DNA of 64,000 nt, taken from Alopecurus myosuroides. Its lineage: Eukaryota; Streptophyta; Magnoliopsida; Poales; Poaceae. Where the stretch lies: the NCBI GenBank assembly GCA_028641055.1, contig JAPCYS010000656.1:310001-374000 (forward strand). Direction: 5' to 3'. Each line of letters begins with the position of its first letter. Positions within the stretch are counted from its first letter, which is position 1. The notes under the pieces are model-generated. The model was not told where the DNA came from, did not search any database, and saw only the letters and a program-made list of their open reading frames with translations. This document shows, piece by piece, positions 10,764 through 22,547 of this stretch. The position numbers and the translations under genes were made by a program.

Positions 10764-13700
10764 TCAGCCCTTGGCTATAGCTTTCTGAAGCGCTTCGCTG
10801 ATCCGACCAGGCGCCACGGCGGCAGAACCGGCGTACTGCAAAAAAATCACCAAAGTACCTATACATTAGTAATCGATAACCATAAACACGAGCGTTAGTG
10901 ATGCATGCATTTCAATTTCCAGACCTGAGCACGTATCTTGAGAGCAAGAAGACCATCTGGCGTCGATGACTGCACGGAGAGAACTTCTAGGCTGAGGATC
11001 TTCAAGGCGTCGAACACTTGCGTCATCAGCAGCTCCTTCCACCGGCACTGCACCTCCAGGTGCACATCCTTGTCCATGACGGTGACGTTGACGACGTTGC
11101 TCAAGCCGTCGTCCTCTGAGAGCTGCTCCCTCTCAGCGTTGGCACCGCCTAGCGCTGACGCCTTCCTCTTGGCTCCAGCCGAGATCTTCCTCTTCGCGGT
11201 GACGTCTTGGCGCCCCAGGCCTGTTGTTTTGGTGATCGGCCGCGTCGGTGCCCTGCTGGATTCTAGCTCTGCAATCCTTTGCTGCAACTCTTTCAGATAT
11301 GCTATCGACTCTTCTAGGATGGATGCTTTGTCCACCTACAACATTTGACAGACCAGACGTGAAAAAAAATGCAAAAAGGAAAAAAAAAACTATCTAAGCA
11401 TAATGCCCTTGTAAAAATGTGTGTGTTACGGGACCTTTTGAATGGACGGGACCAACGACTTGAGAATCACGAACATCTCGTTGAGCTTCTCCCGGCGTCT
11501 TCTCTCCGACATGACATGGCCCTTGACGTTACTCTCGCGAGCTCTGGCTGTGCCACCACCACCACCACCATTCGTCAGCGCACCGCCGGTGACGGTTTTC
11601 TTCAGCAACTTCTGTGACTCTCCTGACGCCGACACAGCCACGCCTTCCAACGGCCTCTTCCAAGCCATAAAACACGATGGTCGAGAGCTACTTAGAGTGA
11701 CAACATCATCAGTGATCCCGTCTGCGTTCGGAACCACCGCCGCTTCCGGGGAAGAGATGATCCCGAAGGACCCGTCCATGATCCAGTTGTCCTCGAGAGC
11801 GTGCACGTCCAGCTCCTTGCAGAGGCCGTATAACTCGCCGATCTCCTTTGTGATCCGCTCAAGGTTGCCGCTGGACAGGCACTCGATCTCCCCGGAGATC
11901 ATCGCCTCGACGGCGTTGTGATCGAGGTCTTCGAACACGATGTCCTCCCCAATTTCTTCTTCTGGTATGCTTGAGCTCGGCGCCTGCGAATCCGAGCGTG
12001 TCGGAAACTGTAGCTCCCAGAAAGATGTGCCGACCCAGTTCACCATGTCTGTGTCCTCCAGAACCTACCAAAATCGGCAACACTTTGTTTAATCGTTTTG
12101 AAGGAATTAATCTGTAAAATAGTATCGCCTTCAATTATTTCGTGAATAACTAGGAGTAAATTCATCAGTGTCCAATGAACGAAAAAAAATAAACATATAA
12201 TACTCGCTTAGAGTATTACATTTGGTAGCCTGTCTTTATTAACATCGAGCAGAGCTTCTTTTTTTTCTTTTGTTAATTTTCCAGAATTTTTCAAACCGCA
12301 GACACCAAAAATCAAATACTCCCACCGATCCATATTAATTGTCGGAGATTTAGTGCAACTGGAGCACTAACATCGAATCTACAATTGCACTCTTCGAACG
12401 TTGCAATTTTTGTAAAATAGTAGTGCGCGACTTTCAGTTTATATGCTCTGCGTGGCGGAAGGGTTTTGGTAATCGCCGGTATTTTTTGTTTACCAGCGGT
12501 GCCCTCCGGTAAATTTACATACCAGAAGAAGAAAACTTATAGAAGTTTGTGCAAGACAATATTTTGTTAGCTTTTCATTATCAAGTAGTATGTACTTCTT
12601 ACTGCTAAAATAGTTTTTCGCTGCTCCAGTCGTATCAGAAGAGTGTGATAAATTCTCATGTATCTAGCCAACTTTTTTTTTTGATTTGTAGATGATGATA
12701 ATTGAGTAGGGACCACATAGAATCGTAAATAAACTCGAGGGGATCTTTGCGAAAATTGCCCCAACATTGTCTGTTTGGACGTCTCGGGTGGAAAACCATA
12801 CCCAATCCCTTTATCCTCGGCTCTATGCCGCCCCCTTGTTGCCACTGGTGGATTTTGCACATCAAAATGACAACAACGCTAGAAGTTTTCCTGTTCTTGT
12901 TGGTCGGGGTGTGATGATTCTTCTCAACAATTTTAGGTGGGTTAGCACACCGGGGGAGAGTCCATTTTTTACAATGTGTCTATAGGACGGGTGATCGAGG
13001 CCACCAACCTACTCAGGTTCAGCAACACAGACTCTAAACCATCAAATCCATATTTAGGGGAATTAAGGAAGTGGGGTGAAACACAATTTTCACATGTTCG
13101 TCCATACATTTTATCGCACAAATTCTGAAATAGTGGATCATATTTGTTATGCTACATAAAGAAAAACTTTTGTAATATGCAAGCACTTGACAATATTTTC
13201 TGCTTTCTGCCTGCTACATTGTACAAGATCAGTGCATGTTTATCTCTACGTTGGATCAAGCAAAACAAAAGGAACTACAGATTGTGGATTTTAGGACGGA
13301 AGTTGATTCTATTATCATGATTTCTTGGTTAGTTAAGCTAGACCCGCTGTAAATTTTAGATGGGGAGTTCAAGATGCAAGTTTTGGTTATGTTGTAGTAT
13401 ATTAGGGTGCTCGCATAAGAGAATTTTAAGGGGAATTCACACCAAAGAAAGAAAAAAAGGAAATACAAACATTTCGAAACAGGATGTTTTTTAGGAGAAT
13501 AGGATAAACAAAATCAAATAACACGGGAATCGGCTCTACCAAAGAAAAACCGTACAAATTCACTAATGTAATGACAATTGACTTTGGGTAACTGACATGT
13601 GGGTCCACCATTGGAGGGCCCACATGCTAGTGGGCAAAATTCACATAACATGACATCAGAAAATCAGAGCCCAAAGAGAAAAGACAGTGCTCTACGGGAA

Positions 13701-16669
13701 ACAACTCTGTGTTTTCTTGTACTTTAACTTATATTTCTGAAAACAATCATATTTCGTTAGGAGTGGAGGACCTATTCACAAAAATGAAGACGTATATAAT
13801 AAGAAATGAAAGCCACTAAGGGTGTTATTTGAAATTGTTGAAAGTGTCCGCATAGATCTTCAAGCACATGTGTAGACCCATGATAAGCCTAGGATGTCTA
13901 TCTATTTATAGATTGTGGTTTTCTCCCCTCCAAGGGACCTTGTAAGGTTTGAGGTCGGGCGGTGAGATTTGAGGGCCTTGTAAGGATCGGATCGTTGAGA
14001 GAAGGAGAGATTTGGAAGTGGCCCCATGCATTCTATGAGCCGAGCGATTCTCTCGTTAAGGGATGTTTGAAGTGGTCTTGTTTCACACTCGATCCACTCT
14101 CGATGATTCCTACATTGCCTCTCCTATCATAGGAGTAGGCCACACTCCACAAGGTAGACAAACATGTTTAAAAAAACGTCGACATGTCAACTTTGTCATG
14201 TGTATGGGGATATTCGCTATGAGGCTTTCATGACTACTCACCTAGGAACATCCCTACTATGTAGTTGTCTTCATAACGACAACACGGTTTGTTATCGGAA
14301 TTGAAAGAAGAGCGAAGTTGACATGCCGATGTGCATGTGTCCATATCTTTGGCTTGTCTATCTACCGAGATGATGTTGATATTTTTTACAATAATATCTA
14401 TTTTCAGCCCATTTGGGCATTATTAATTTGCTACCAAGCTATAGTTTACAGGTTTCGATACATTATGTAGCCACATATAGCTACCTTAGAGATGAGTTAA
14501 CTTGGGAGGCACAAGTATTTTAATTTGAGAAAACGAGCTCCCCTCGTTGATTTTTCTAATTTTACATAACCAACCAAAACAAAAGGATGGGAGGTGCAAG
14601 TAGCAACGGGTGGAAGAGTTCAATAGTGAAAAAAAAGAAGAGTTGAATTTCATAGCACGGACGGTCTCCCCCCTCCCCCTCTGCTACAGTAGATCTTGAA
14701 AGTCAGCTTCCACCGACGCTCGTTTCGGGCCATCCCCGCCGCTAGCTCTCGGGCTGGTTGGTGTGGTGATGAGCTAGAGTGCCGGCTCGCTCTGTACAGC
14801 AGTAGATTAGGTTGTAGTGCTTGTTTGAAGTTAAGTTGCGGCGTCATGTCGTTGGGGACTCGCCGGAAGATGCGCCCGGGCCGCATCTGCGGCGTGCTGC
14901 TGCCTCTTCTCTGCCTGCTGCAGCTCCGGTGGTTGGAGCAGGGAAGGAAGGTCCAGGGAGTAGCGTCCTCTCTCTTTTATAAGTCCGAAGGCGGAGCTCT
15001 GGTTCTGGAGCTTGTCGCGTTCCTCTCCGGGAAGATTGGTCGATGGGGTCTTCTTCTTCCGCTGGTCGACCGTGGAGGCGAGGGGTGGAAGGTGGGAGTT
15101 CGCGTTTTTCCAATTTTGCAGGAGAGGTGGTTCGATCTGTTGATGCATCTTCGAGCTGAAAAAGCACTGGCCTTCTCGGCTGCTGCTATCTATGGCCAAG
15201 ACGGCGGCCAAATTTCAACCTCCATGGCGGAGGCTTGTCTGACCAGGCGCTGGAGCTCGGCTTCGAGGAGGGTCCAAGTGGTGCGTCCCCGGATTCTTCA
15301 AGACTGCCGGCGTCGATGGTCTCTCGCCGGAAGGGAGAGTCTGAGCGATTCAAGGAGCTCCGTTCTCGGCGCCTTCGGTATCTGGAGAACGCCGGCAAGC
15401 GGTGGCAGAAGCACTCGGGGACCTGATTGCTTTCTAGTTTTTTGTCCTAGAGTGTTTTTCGTAAGTTTGCAGGGTCTCTTTTCGAATTACAGGTCTATAG
15501 GGCAAGTGATGACAGGGACCTTTGTATATTTAGTACTGCCACGTGTGGTTGTATTTGCAGCTTAGGGGTTTCAACCCCAATCTATGTTCAAAAAAAAAAT
15601 GTCATAGCACACTAACCTGATCTGCCGTCCCCAGCTCAAGCACACCGCCCATGAAGGGGATGCAAGCAACTGTCTGAAAAAACGTGACCCAAGAAAAACA
15701 TGCAGTTGGGGTCAGAAATCAGAACGGTAAACACGTCTCATGCATACCTAATTATGATGTGATCAAAGCATGAAGTGTACTGACCTGAATAGACGCTGTC
15801 TGAATCAACCGGCAGATAGCATGGCCATGCCCAGTGGACATCATGATATATCAGTTAGTACACATAAATACATATTTGTCAGATAATATCAAAGAGAGAG
15901 AGACCTTTTTTTGGCAAACGTACCTTTGCTAAGAGCGCGCGTTGGAAGGTTTTGGTGTCCGCGAACTGAGCGTTGCACAGCCAAATATGCTGATTGCTCG
16001 CAAGGCTTTTGCCAGGCAAGCTGATCGTACGTGTACAGCAGAACAACAACACACTTCAGCCTCCAGTAATCAGTACAGTAAATCTTATCATGATAAGGTA
16101 TTAGCTACTGTGAGGGTGGGGTTGTGCTTGGACGAGCTGCATACGTACCCTTGGCCAGGCCGGAAGGCGTAGGTCATGCAGACCGTGTAGTACCACTCGG
16201 CGTCCCCAAGATCCTCCGGCGACAGCGAGGCAGCGGGCCGTCTCGCCCGGTGGTCGCACTCGCCGGAGAGTAGCGACTCATAGAGCTCCCTCAGCTGCTG
16301 GCTCCTCTGCAGGACGAGCTGGTCGGCGGTAAGGTCCGTGGAGTTGGTGATCTTCCTCGTCTTTACCTCGCCGTTGTAGAATCCGTCCTTCCACGTCAGA
16401 ACTCTGCAAAGCAAACGTAGACGCACGTTACGTGCGTGGCCAGCCGGAGTATATCGTAAGCGAAAAGGAACCAGCCGGTGTTCGTCAGTAGCTTGAGTGA
16501 TCATCAAATGAATCGGAGTATACCCTGGGCGGCTTGTTGAGATGGACCAGAATATGCCATAAGTCCAGTTGATGCTCCTCACAACAGCAGCGAGCTGGCT
16601 GCTGAATTGCTTCCCCGGCGACGGCAGCTGGGTCGGTTCTTCCTGACTGGGAGGAGCTGATAGTGCCAT
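10764..16669 (-). CDS. R/Lc-class bHLH anthocyanin regulator (8 coding exons)
   Basis: A nuclear transcription factor of the maize R/B/Lc type (bHLH subgroup IIIf), which works with R2R3-MYB and WD40 partners to switch on flavonoid-pigment genes. Coding exons (minus): 16669-16524, 16403-16149, 16020-15924, 15799-15785, 15673-15617, 12064-11435, 11335-10925, 10835-10764. They sum to 1683 nt, all GT-AG, giving 560 residues without a stop. Residues about 10-190 form the bHLH-MYC N-terminal domain ([32 protein letters not shown]). An acidic middle follows. The bHLH lies at about 372-425 with the DNA-contacting His373, Glu377 and Arg381 in [16 protein letters not shown]. An ACT-like dimerisation region is at about 484-537. 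The start is the Met matching the family N-terminus. Oddities: exon 4 is 15 nt; the exon 6 donor reads AAG|gtcccg; intron 5 is 3.55 kb. Orthology to Ant2/TaMYC1-type or blue-aleurone MYC genes is possible but not decidable here. Confidence 0.9.
12317..12345 (+). repeat. Stowaway MITE terminus (partial)
   Basis: TA followed by ctcccaccgatccatatt, close to the CTCCCTCCG start of grass Stowaway (Tc1/Mariner-type) MITEs, which insert at TA. The matching inverted end was not found nearby, so this copy is truncated or badly eroded. Confidence 0.5.
14659..15601 (+). mobile_element. Poly(A)-tailed retroposon in bHLH intron 5
   Basis: The flanks share tcatagcac (14650-14658 and 15602-15610), and a run of ten A (15590-15599) sits at the right end. 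A duplication next to a poly(A) tail marks L1-style insertion. The body is GC-rich. It contains a 289-codon frame on the plus strand (14696-15565), but no reverse-transcriptase, endonuclease or zinc-knuckle motif, so this is probably a non-autonomous LINE derivative. It is antisense to the host gene and its right duplication ends only six bases from the exon 5 splice donor (15617/15616). Confidence 0.7.
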
Positions 16670-16686
16670 TAGCACACTATTTCCTT

Positions 16687-16753
16687 CCTGTATATCCATG
16701 CAGAATTCAGAAGGTGAAGCTAGAGCAAACAAAGCAGCACAAAAAATAAACAA
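16687..16753 (-). other. Probable 5'-UTR intron acceptor of the bHLH gene
   Basis: On the minus strand a pyrimidine-containing tract ends in ggatatacag (AG at 16689-16688), 18 bases before the start codon. R/Lc genes typically carry a leader intron just upstream of the ATG, so exon 1 coding sequence probably starts after this acceptor. The donor was not identified with confidence. Confidence 0.4.
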
Positions 16754-17129
16754 AGGTATGGTCGTGTTGTTAGCATCATTTTCCCTCTAAAGCAAACAAA
16801 GGAGCAAAGAAATATATGGTTGTGTTGCATAGTTAGAATTCAGTTCATAATGTAACTTCTTTACTCTTTTGCACCGGTGCTAAGAAACTTCTGGAGAAAT
16901 TTCTCAAGAAGTACAGAGACCAATTAAGGTAGAAAGTAGGAGCAAAGAAGTTACAGAAACTGAAACTACTTAAGCTAGCAAAGAATAGAAGAAAGAGTTG
17001 CAACTAAAAAAAAGGAGGTGAGCTTTACTTAAGCTCTGGAGACCAAGCAGCTATGAAGCTAGGTGTCAACAACGGTACGTTTCCACACCTTCGCAGAGGA
17101 AGCTGCAGCTACTGTATATGCAAGTGTAC

Positions 17130-17165
17130 CAAAACCCATGGCATGTTATATAGATGTTGCAACAG
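17130..17165 (-). promoter_or_regulatory. Likely TATA box of the bHLH gene
   Basis: The minus strand reads tctatataacatgcc (TATA core at about 17155-17147). It lies about 480 bases upstream of the start codon, which leaves room for a leader with an intron. The downstream minus-strand sequence is a plausible 5' UTR. This is inferred from position and motif only. Confidence 0.45.
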
Positions 17166-17410
17166 ACGAGCAATGCTGACTGCCACACAAATACACAACA
17201 GCAAAGCATTGTACGTTCAAACACTATTACACCAATACATATTTAAGGCTGTCATTTTCAAGGTTTTGTAGTATGCATCCTTGCTTGATTTCTCTGTACT
17301 TAGTAAAAGTGGAGTAAAATGTACGGTGTCCCCAGCCGTGTATATTTGACGGTGACTTCATTCGCAAAAAAATAAGAGATTGACAGGGACTTGTAGGGCG
17401 CCTTTCGGTG

Positions 17411-17819
17411 GAAAATTAGCTTGATAGGATGGGCTACATGTAGCCCGTTTTTTTTTTTACATCAATATTTTGAAGTTTCAAAAAAATCTGTAAAAATTCA
17501 TAGGGGTTGAAAATGATGTACTATAAAGTGCTGCAAATTTTCAATGCGAAATATTTTGTATTGCGGCCTACAAAAAAATAACATACTGACAGATCTGACA
17601 ATTTCGAAGTCTGCACTGTTCACCACCTCGGATCTAAACATTTGTCATTTTTGCACAGCCTAAAATACAATATATTTCGCCTTTATTTTTTACACACTTG
17701 TAGAAGTAAATTATTATCTACATCTAGAATTATTTTCAAAAAGATTGAAACTTTAAAATATCGTTTTGAATTTTTCAAAAAAAGGGCTACACTTAGCCCG
17801 TCCTACAAAACACCGCACT
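17411..17819. mobile_element. MITE with palindrome-bearing TIRs in the bHLH upstream region
   Basis: The left end contains taggatgggctacatgtag and the right end is its near reverse complement (from about 17780). Inside the left TIR, gggctacatgtagccc (17431-17446) is a perfect 16-bp palindrome; the right copy (17784-17799) has two changed bases. The flanks cgcctttcggtg (17399-17410) and cgccttacggtg (17820-17831) match at 11 of 12, possibly a duplication of the Mutator size class. The interior is AT-rich and non-coding. Confidence 0.6.
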
Positions 17820-17831
17820 CGCCTTACGGTG

Positions 17832-18440
17832 CTAATTCTAGTTTACTAGGTCATCGAAAACACATCTAAATGACATGAAGTTCTATGGAAAAAAAGAGGA
17901 AAAACACAATGCATATCTACCGTACGTGTCTAAATATTTCTCATTCATATTTTCTCACAGCTTAAGGGTAAAAGGACAAAATAGACTAGTGAACAGTACC
18001 AAATTCAGTTCTAGAGTGAACACCGAATAGTATAATACAACTACTATTCAGAGTTGGAATTGTCAGTTTTCTTTCTTGAGCCGTGAATCCGTTTGAGACA
18101 TGGTAGATGCATGTTGTGTCAATGTGGTAAAAAATTCAGAAGTTTTATTATAGTTAAATAAGCTATTTTTTTAAAAGAAAGATTGTCCCCAGCCTCCGCA
18201 TCGTTCCATGCACATATCGATTGGTAATAAATCGTCATCTAATACATCAGTATACCTCATATCACATATGCTTAGTAGTACGAATAAGAATAGGGTGCAG
18301 ACTGAATAATTCCCTTTTTTCTGTATCACTCATGTGCTTACTAAAAGGCTGGAACTGGATATGTATAAAGACTGGAACTGGATATATGGATATGTGTAAT
18401 TGTAATCATTAGTGGTATGCTAAACTTGACAGTAAAAATG
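17832..18440. other. Intergenic, nothing recognised
   Basis: AT-rich sequence between the MITE and the LINE insertion. There is no coding frame and no clear repeat. It may contain distal upstream sequence of the bHLH gene. Confidence 0.3.
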
Positions 18441-18947
18441 GATAGGGTGGGGACTTCTTTTTTAGACTAAAGGGACGCTCCCCCGATTTCATTGAAATCA
18501 AACTGAGCTGGCTTTAACACTGGTTTTAACAGCAGTTTCACAGCACTCGAGCTCGACCACTCGTGAGAGTTAGACACTGAATACACAACCTACCACAGGG
18601 TAGAACGACAAGTCTGGTCACAACATCTAAGAGAAGGTCGCGAAAACAAGGAGAAACACTACACAAATGCTAACTAGAACTCAGAGGCATCAGTGCTTCA
18701 TCAGAAATTTCGCCAGCAGATTCTGACAGGTCTCCTCCTGGGCATCCTCTGCACTGGGGTTAGCTTCTGTACTTTTCCACGAGCGAGGAATCAGACCCAG
18801 GAGATCCGCAAAAGCCCCCCCCCCCCCCGTAGCTTGTTCAGCTTCAGAATGTTCTGGTCCAGCAACATCGAGCCGTTGTCGTTTGCCAGGACCTTCCATT
18901 GCGTTCATTCTTGTACCATCCTTCGCCAAATGTCCTGAACACCTTCC

Positions 18948-21900
18948 CTAGAAAAAAATTTCGTTACGAAGTTTCCACAGGGACCACATTGCAGCAGTGA
19001 ACATAACATTGATAAGAGAGTTCTTTTTTTCACTTATCCACCATCTAGCAAAAGATTCAAAGTTGTACCCCACTGTCTCTCCCAGCAGATCCGAGACAAC
19101 TTCCCAAAAGAGGTTAGCCACAAAACAGTCAAAGAAAAGGTGATGGCTTGTTTCAGCTTCAGAGCAGAATAAACAAGATTCATCAGGCACAGACCTACGT
19201 TTAGCCAAGTTGTCTCTAGTAAGCAACCTATATTTAACAATGAGCCACAGGAAAATGTGCAGCCTTGGAGGAACCTTCACACTCCAAACAGCAGGGGTGT
19301 GGATTGGAACAATCCCATGGTTACAAACAATAGCATAGAAAGATCTAACACTATAGACCCCAGATAATTCAAACATCCAAATGGGGTGATCTACCTCCTC
19401 AGATAGAGTAATGGTATTCACAAGCTCACACAGATCCTCCCATTGGCGCCACACCTCATGAGAAACATTCCTCCTGATGGTGAGCCTAAGTTCCCCCCCC
19501 CCCCCCCGATATGCTTGGGCAAATGAAATGTCTTGTTCATTGGAAATTTCAAAGAGGTTAAAAAATCAGACAGCTAGACAGCAGTTACCTATCCACACAT
19601 CACTCCAGAATTTAATTTCCTCCCATTTCCAACTTTCCATTTAAAACCACATTTAGCAGCTCTAGCAGCCCACATGACCCCCTTCCAAAAGGGAGAGCAC
19701 ATAGTGGGGCCATATGAAAATATGCCTGGGTCATGATTATATTTAAAATCAACAATATCTTTCCAAATTTTATTATCATCATTATGATATCTTTTCACCC
19801 ATGAAGCCAAGAGAAAGTGATTAAAAACCCCTAGATTTTGGATACCTAGACCCCCAAACTCCTTCTTCAAAGTCACCTAGTCCCAATTAGTCAGGTGGTA
19901 TTTCTTGTTCCCTTCTGAGTCACTCCATAAGAAGTGAGCAATTTGGGAGTTAATTGCAGCAATAGCCGATTTATGGAACTTGATAATAGAGAGAAGATAA
20001 AGGGGAATACTAGCAATACAAGCCTTCAATAAAACAAGTCTGCTATTATAATTCAGAAGCTTCCCCCTCCATCTAGCAAACCTCTTAAAAGTTTTTTCAA
20101 TGACAGGTTGAAGGTCCTCCCTCCTAAGCTTTGAAAAGTGGAGGGGACCCCTAGGTATTTACAAGGGAACCCAGAGATTTTGCAACAGAAAAAATGAGCA
20201 AAAACATTCATATCTTCCAAGCCCACATGTATTCCCATTAGGTCAGTTTTATGATAGTTAATCCTCATCCCTGACATGTTCTCAAGACAAGCAAGCAACC
20301 ACTTTAGATTCCTGGCATACTCCATTTTTGCATCCAGAAACAGGATGGTATCATCAGCATACTGAAGACTGCTGACACCACCAGGGATTACTTGAGGGAG
20401 CAATCCTTGGATCAATCCATAATTAGCTGCCTTAAACAGCATTTTAGAGAACACATCAGCAACAAGATTAAACAAAATGGGAGAACTAGGACCAAATTGT
20501 TTCAAGCCTTTACCTACTTTAAAGTAGGGACTGTTTTCACCATTCACCCTAACACATAAGTGCCCACCAACCAGGAGATTTTTGATCCAGGACCTAATAA
20601 TAGGTCCAAAATCCCTACATTGGAGCATATCATCTAGGAAGTCCCAGTCTACTCTATAATAGGCTTTTTCATAGTCAAATTTCGGGACCAGGGCAGGGTC
20701 CCCCTTAGTGTGTCCAACATGAATTAATTCTTGTGCAGACACCACACTCTCAAGGATAAACCTTCCCTTAATAAAGGCTTTTTGATTATTAAAGATAATC
20801 CTACTACCCACCAGGGAAAGTCTATTATTAAGAGCTTTGGAGATAATCTTCAGGTGGAAATTACCCAGGCTAATAGGACTAAATTTCTTCATGTCCCTGA
20901 CATCAGGTTCTTTTGGACAAGTGCATAGTAAGTCTGGCAATAGACAATCTACCCAGTTCAAAATCTTTGACCAGAGCCATGAAGTCATTTTTAATCAAGT
21001 CCCAGAATTTCTAATAAAAAAGAAAAGAAAATCCATCTAGACCAGGGGCACCAATAGCATAAGAGCTAAATATAGCTTTCTTAATTTCCTCACAAGAAAA
21101 AGGTTTTAAGGAGGCCATTTTCCTCTACTGAAACTAAATCACATGGGTCCCAAAAGTCGGGGCCAAGTGATATGTTAGCTGTAGGTTCAGCAGCAAACAA
21201 CTTTTTATAAAATGCCATGGCAACTTTAAGCATATCAGAAGTACTCTCCACTGGTCCTAATGGGCCATCCAGGACAGCTATATGTTTCTTCCTCCTTCTC
21301 TCAGTAGCAATAGCATGGAAATAGGAACTATTCCTATCCCATCCCTTAATATATCCATCCCTAGACCTTTGCCAAGTTTTGGTCTCTTCAGTTTTAAGGA
21401 TTTTATCAAGATCGACCCTAATATGTGTAAGCATGTTATTCTCATCTGTAGAGAGGAGTCAGGATTCAAAAAAGGTGTCTAGGATGTCAAATTATTGGAC
21501 AAGGTGTGCTTTGAGTTTTTTATTAGAAGCATCAACATTGATACCCCAACCTTTACAATGTCTCCTCGGCAATCTCAGTTTAAATTTCCACCTATCAACA
21601 TGATTGGAGAGGTTGCAAGGAGTATTCCAATCCCTATGGACCATGTCTGATAATTCAGGGTAGTCCAACCACCATTTTTTAAATATAAAAAGTCTAGGTG
21701 ACAAGGAATTGTCAGACCCAGAGTCTAGGAGAAGGGGTGTATGGTAACTTACTGGTTTGGGAAAGGCCTTAATAGAACTAAGGGGCAATCTAGCTTCCAC
21801 TCAGTGCTGGCCAGGATTCTGTCCAGGGTAGCCATTATAGGATTATCCTGATTATTGCACCAAGTATAAATCCTATTGGCAGGTTTAAATTCCATAAGGG

Positions 21901-22440
21901 CCCACCTATTGATCCCATCATTAAACAACATGGTGAGGTTAACATTGACCACACCATTATTTTTCTCATGAGCACCTCTTGCCAAGTTAAAGTCACCCCT
22001 GGTAAAGTAGGGAGTGAGCTTTGTTCCATTATGTCATGTAGTTCAGCAATGAACTCCATTTTTAGCTTTTGGTAAGGGGTACCATACACTACAACTAATT
22101 GCCATGTGAAGTTCTCCACAATATCTCTCACTATGACTGAAATGGAAAACTCCAGACAAGAGTGACTGATCACATCAAATCTATCCTTTTTAAACCCTAC
22201 AAGAATACCACCAGCAGTATTTTTGCAGGTAAGGAGAGCCAGGAAAATTCACATGCGCCATCAATGTACTTCCAAAAGTGATCAAGAAAAGTCCTTCTCT
22301 TAGTTTCTTGAAGCCCAACAAAATCTAATTTATGTGTGACAATAAAATAAGCTAAAGTTTGTTTGCGGCCATGCCTCCCTATACCCCTACTATTTCAGAA
22401 ACCTCATATCATTATAATATTTGGATTTAGTTTTTCTATT
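18948..22440 (-). pseudogene. LINE ORF2 (endonuclease, reverse transcriptase), broken
   Basis: The endonuclease portion shows GDFNLAR near 21990 and a downstream RIYTWCNNQ segment. The reverse transcriptase shows FDYEKAYYRVDWDFL, the YADD catalytic box at 20361-20350 in SLQYADDTILFLDAK, and RINYHKTDLMGI. The C-terminal zinc-binding part shows RLHIFLWLIVKYRLLTRDNL, then CLFCSEAETSHHLFFDC. The order is normal for plant L1 elements. At least four frame breaks separate the pieces, so it makes no working enzyme. Confidence 0.82.
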
Positions 22441-22547
22441 GGTCACAAGGGTCCAAGGGCTGTTATTATCATCATATCTCAGTTCAGGTAACTTATCAAG
22501 ATCAGATTTAACAGGCCCCTTGGAGGTGAAAGTGCATGCTCAGGTAA

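Larger units (their letters stand above)
12065..15616 (-). other. Intron 5 of the bHLH gene, enlarged by insertions
   Basis: A 3552-bp intron between GATCAG|gttagt and ttggtag|GTT. It contains a partial Stowaway-like end (12317-12345), AT-rich sequence without a clear identity, an imperfect inverted repeat near 14177-14335 (gtcgacatgtcaact and its approximate complement), and the retroposon at 14659-15601. No second gene is supported inside it. Confidence 0.75.

Noticed and set aside
14696..15565. 289-codon open frame inside bHLH intron 5
   Set aside because: It lies wholly in a GC-rich retroposon with a poly(A) tail and duplication, has no recognisable domain, and both strands show long frames.
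16670..16753. Upstream in-frame Met codons that would add 28 residues to the bHLH protein
   Set aside because: A likely splice acceptor lies between them and the chosen start, and the family N-terminus matches the later Met.
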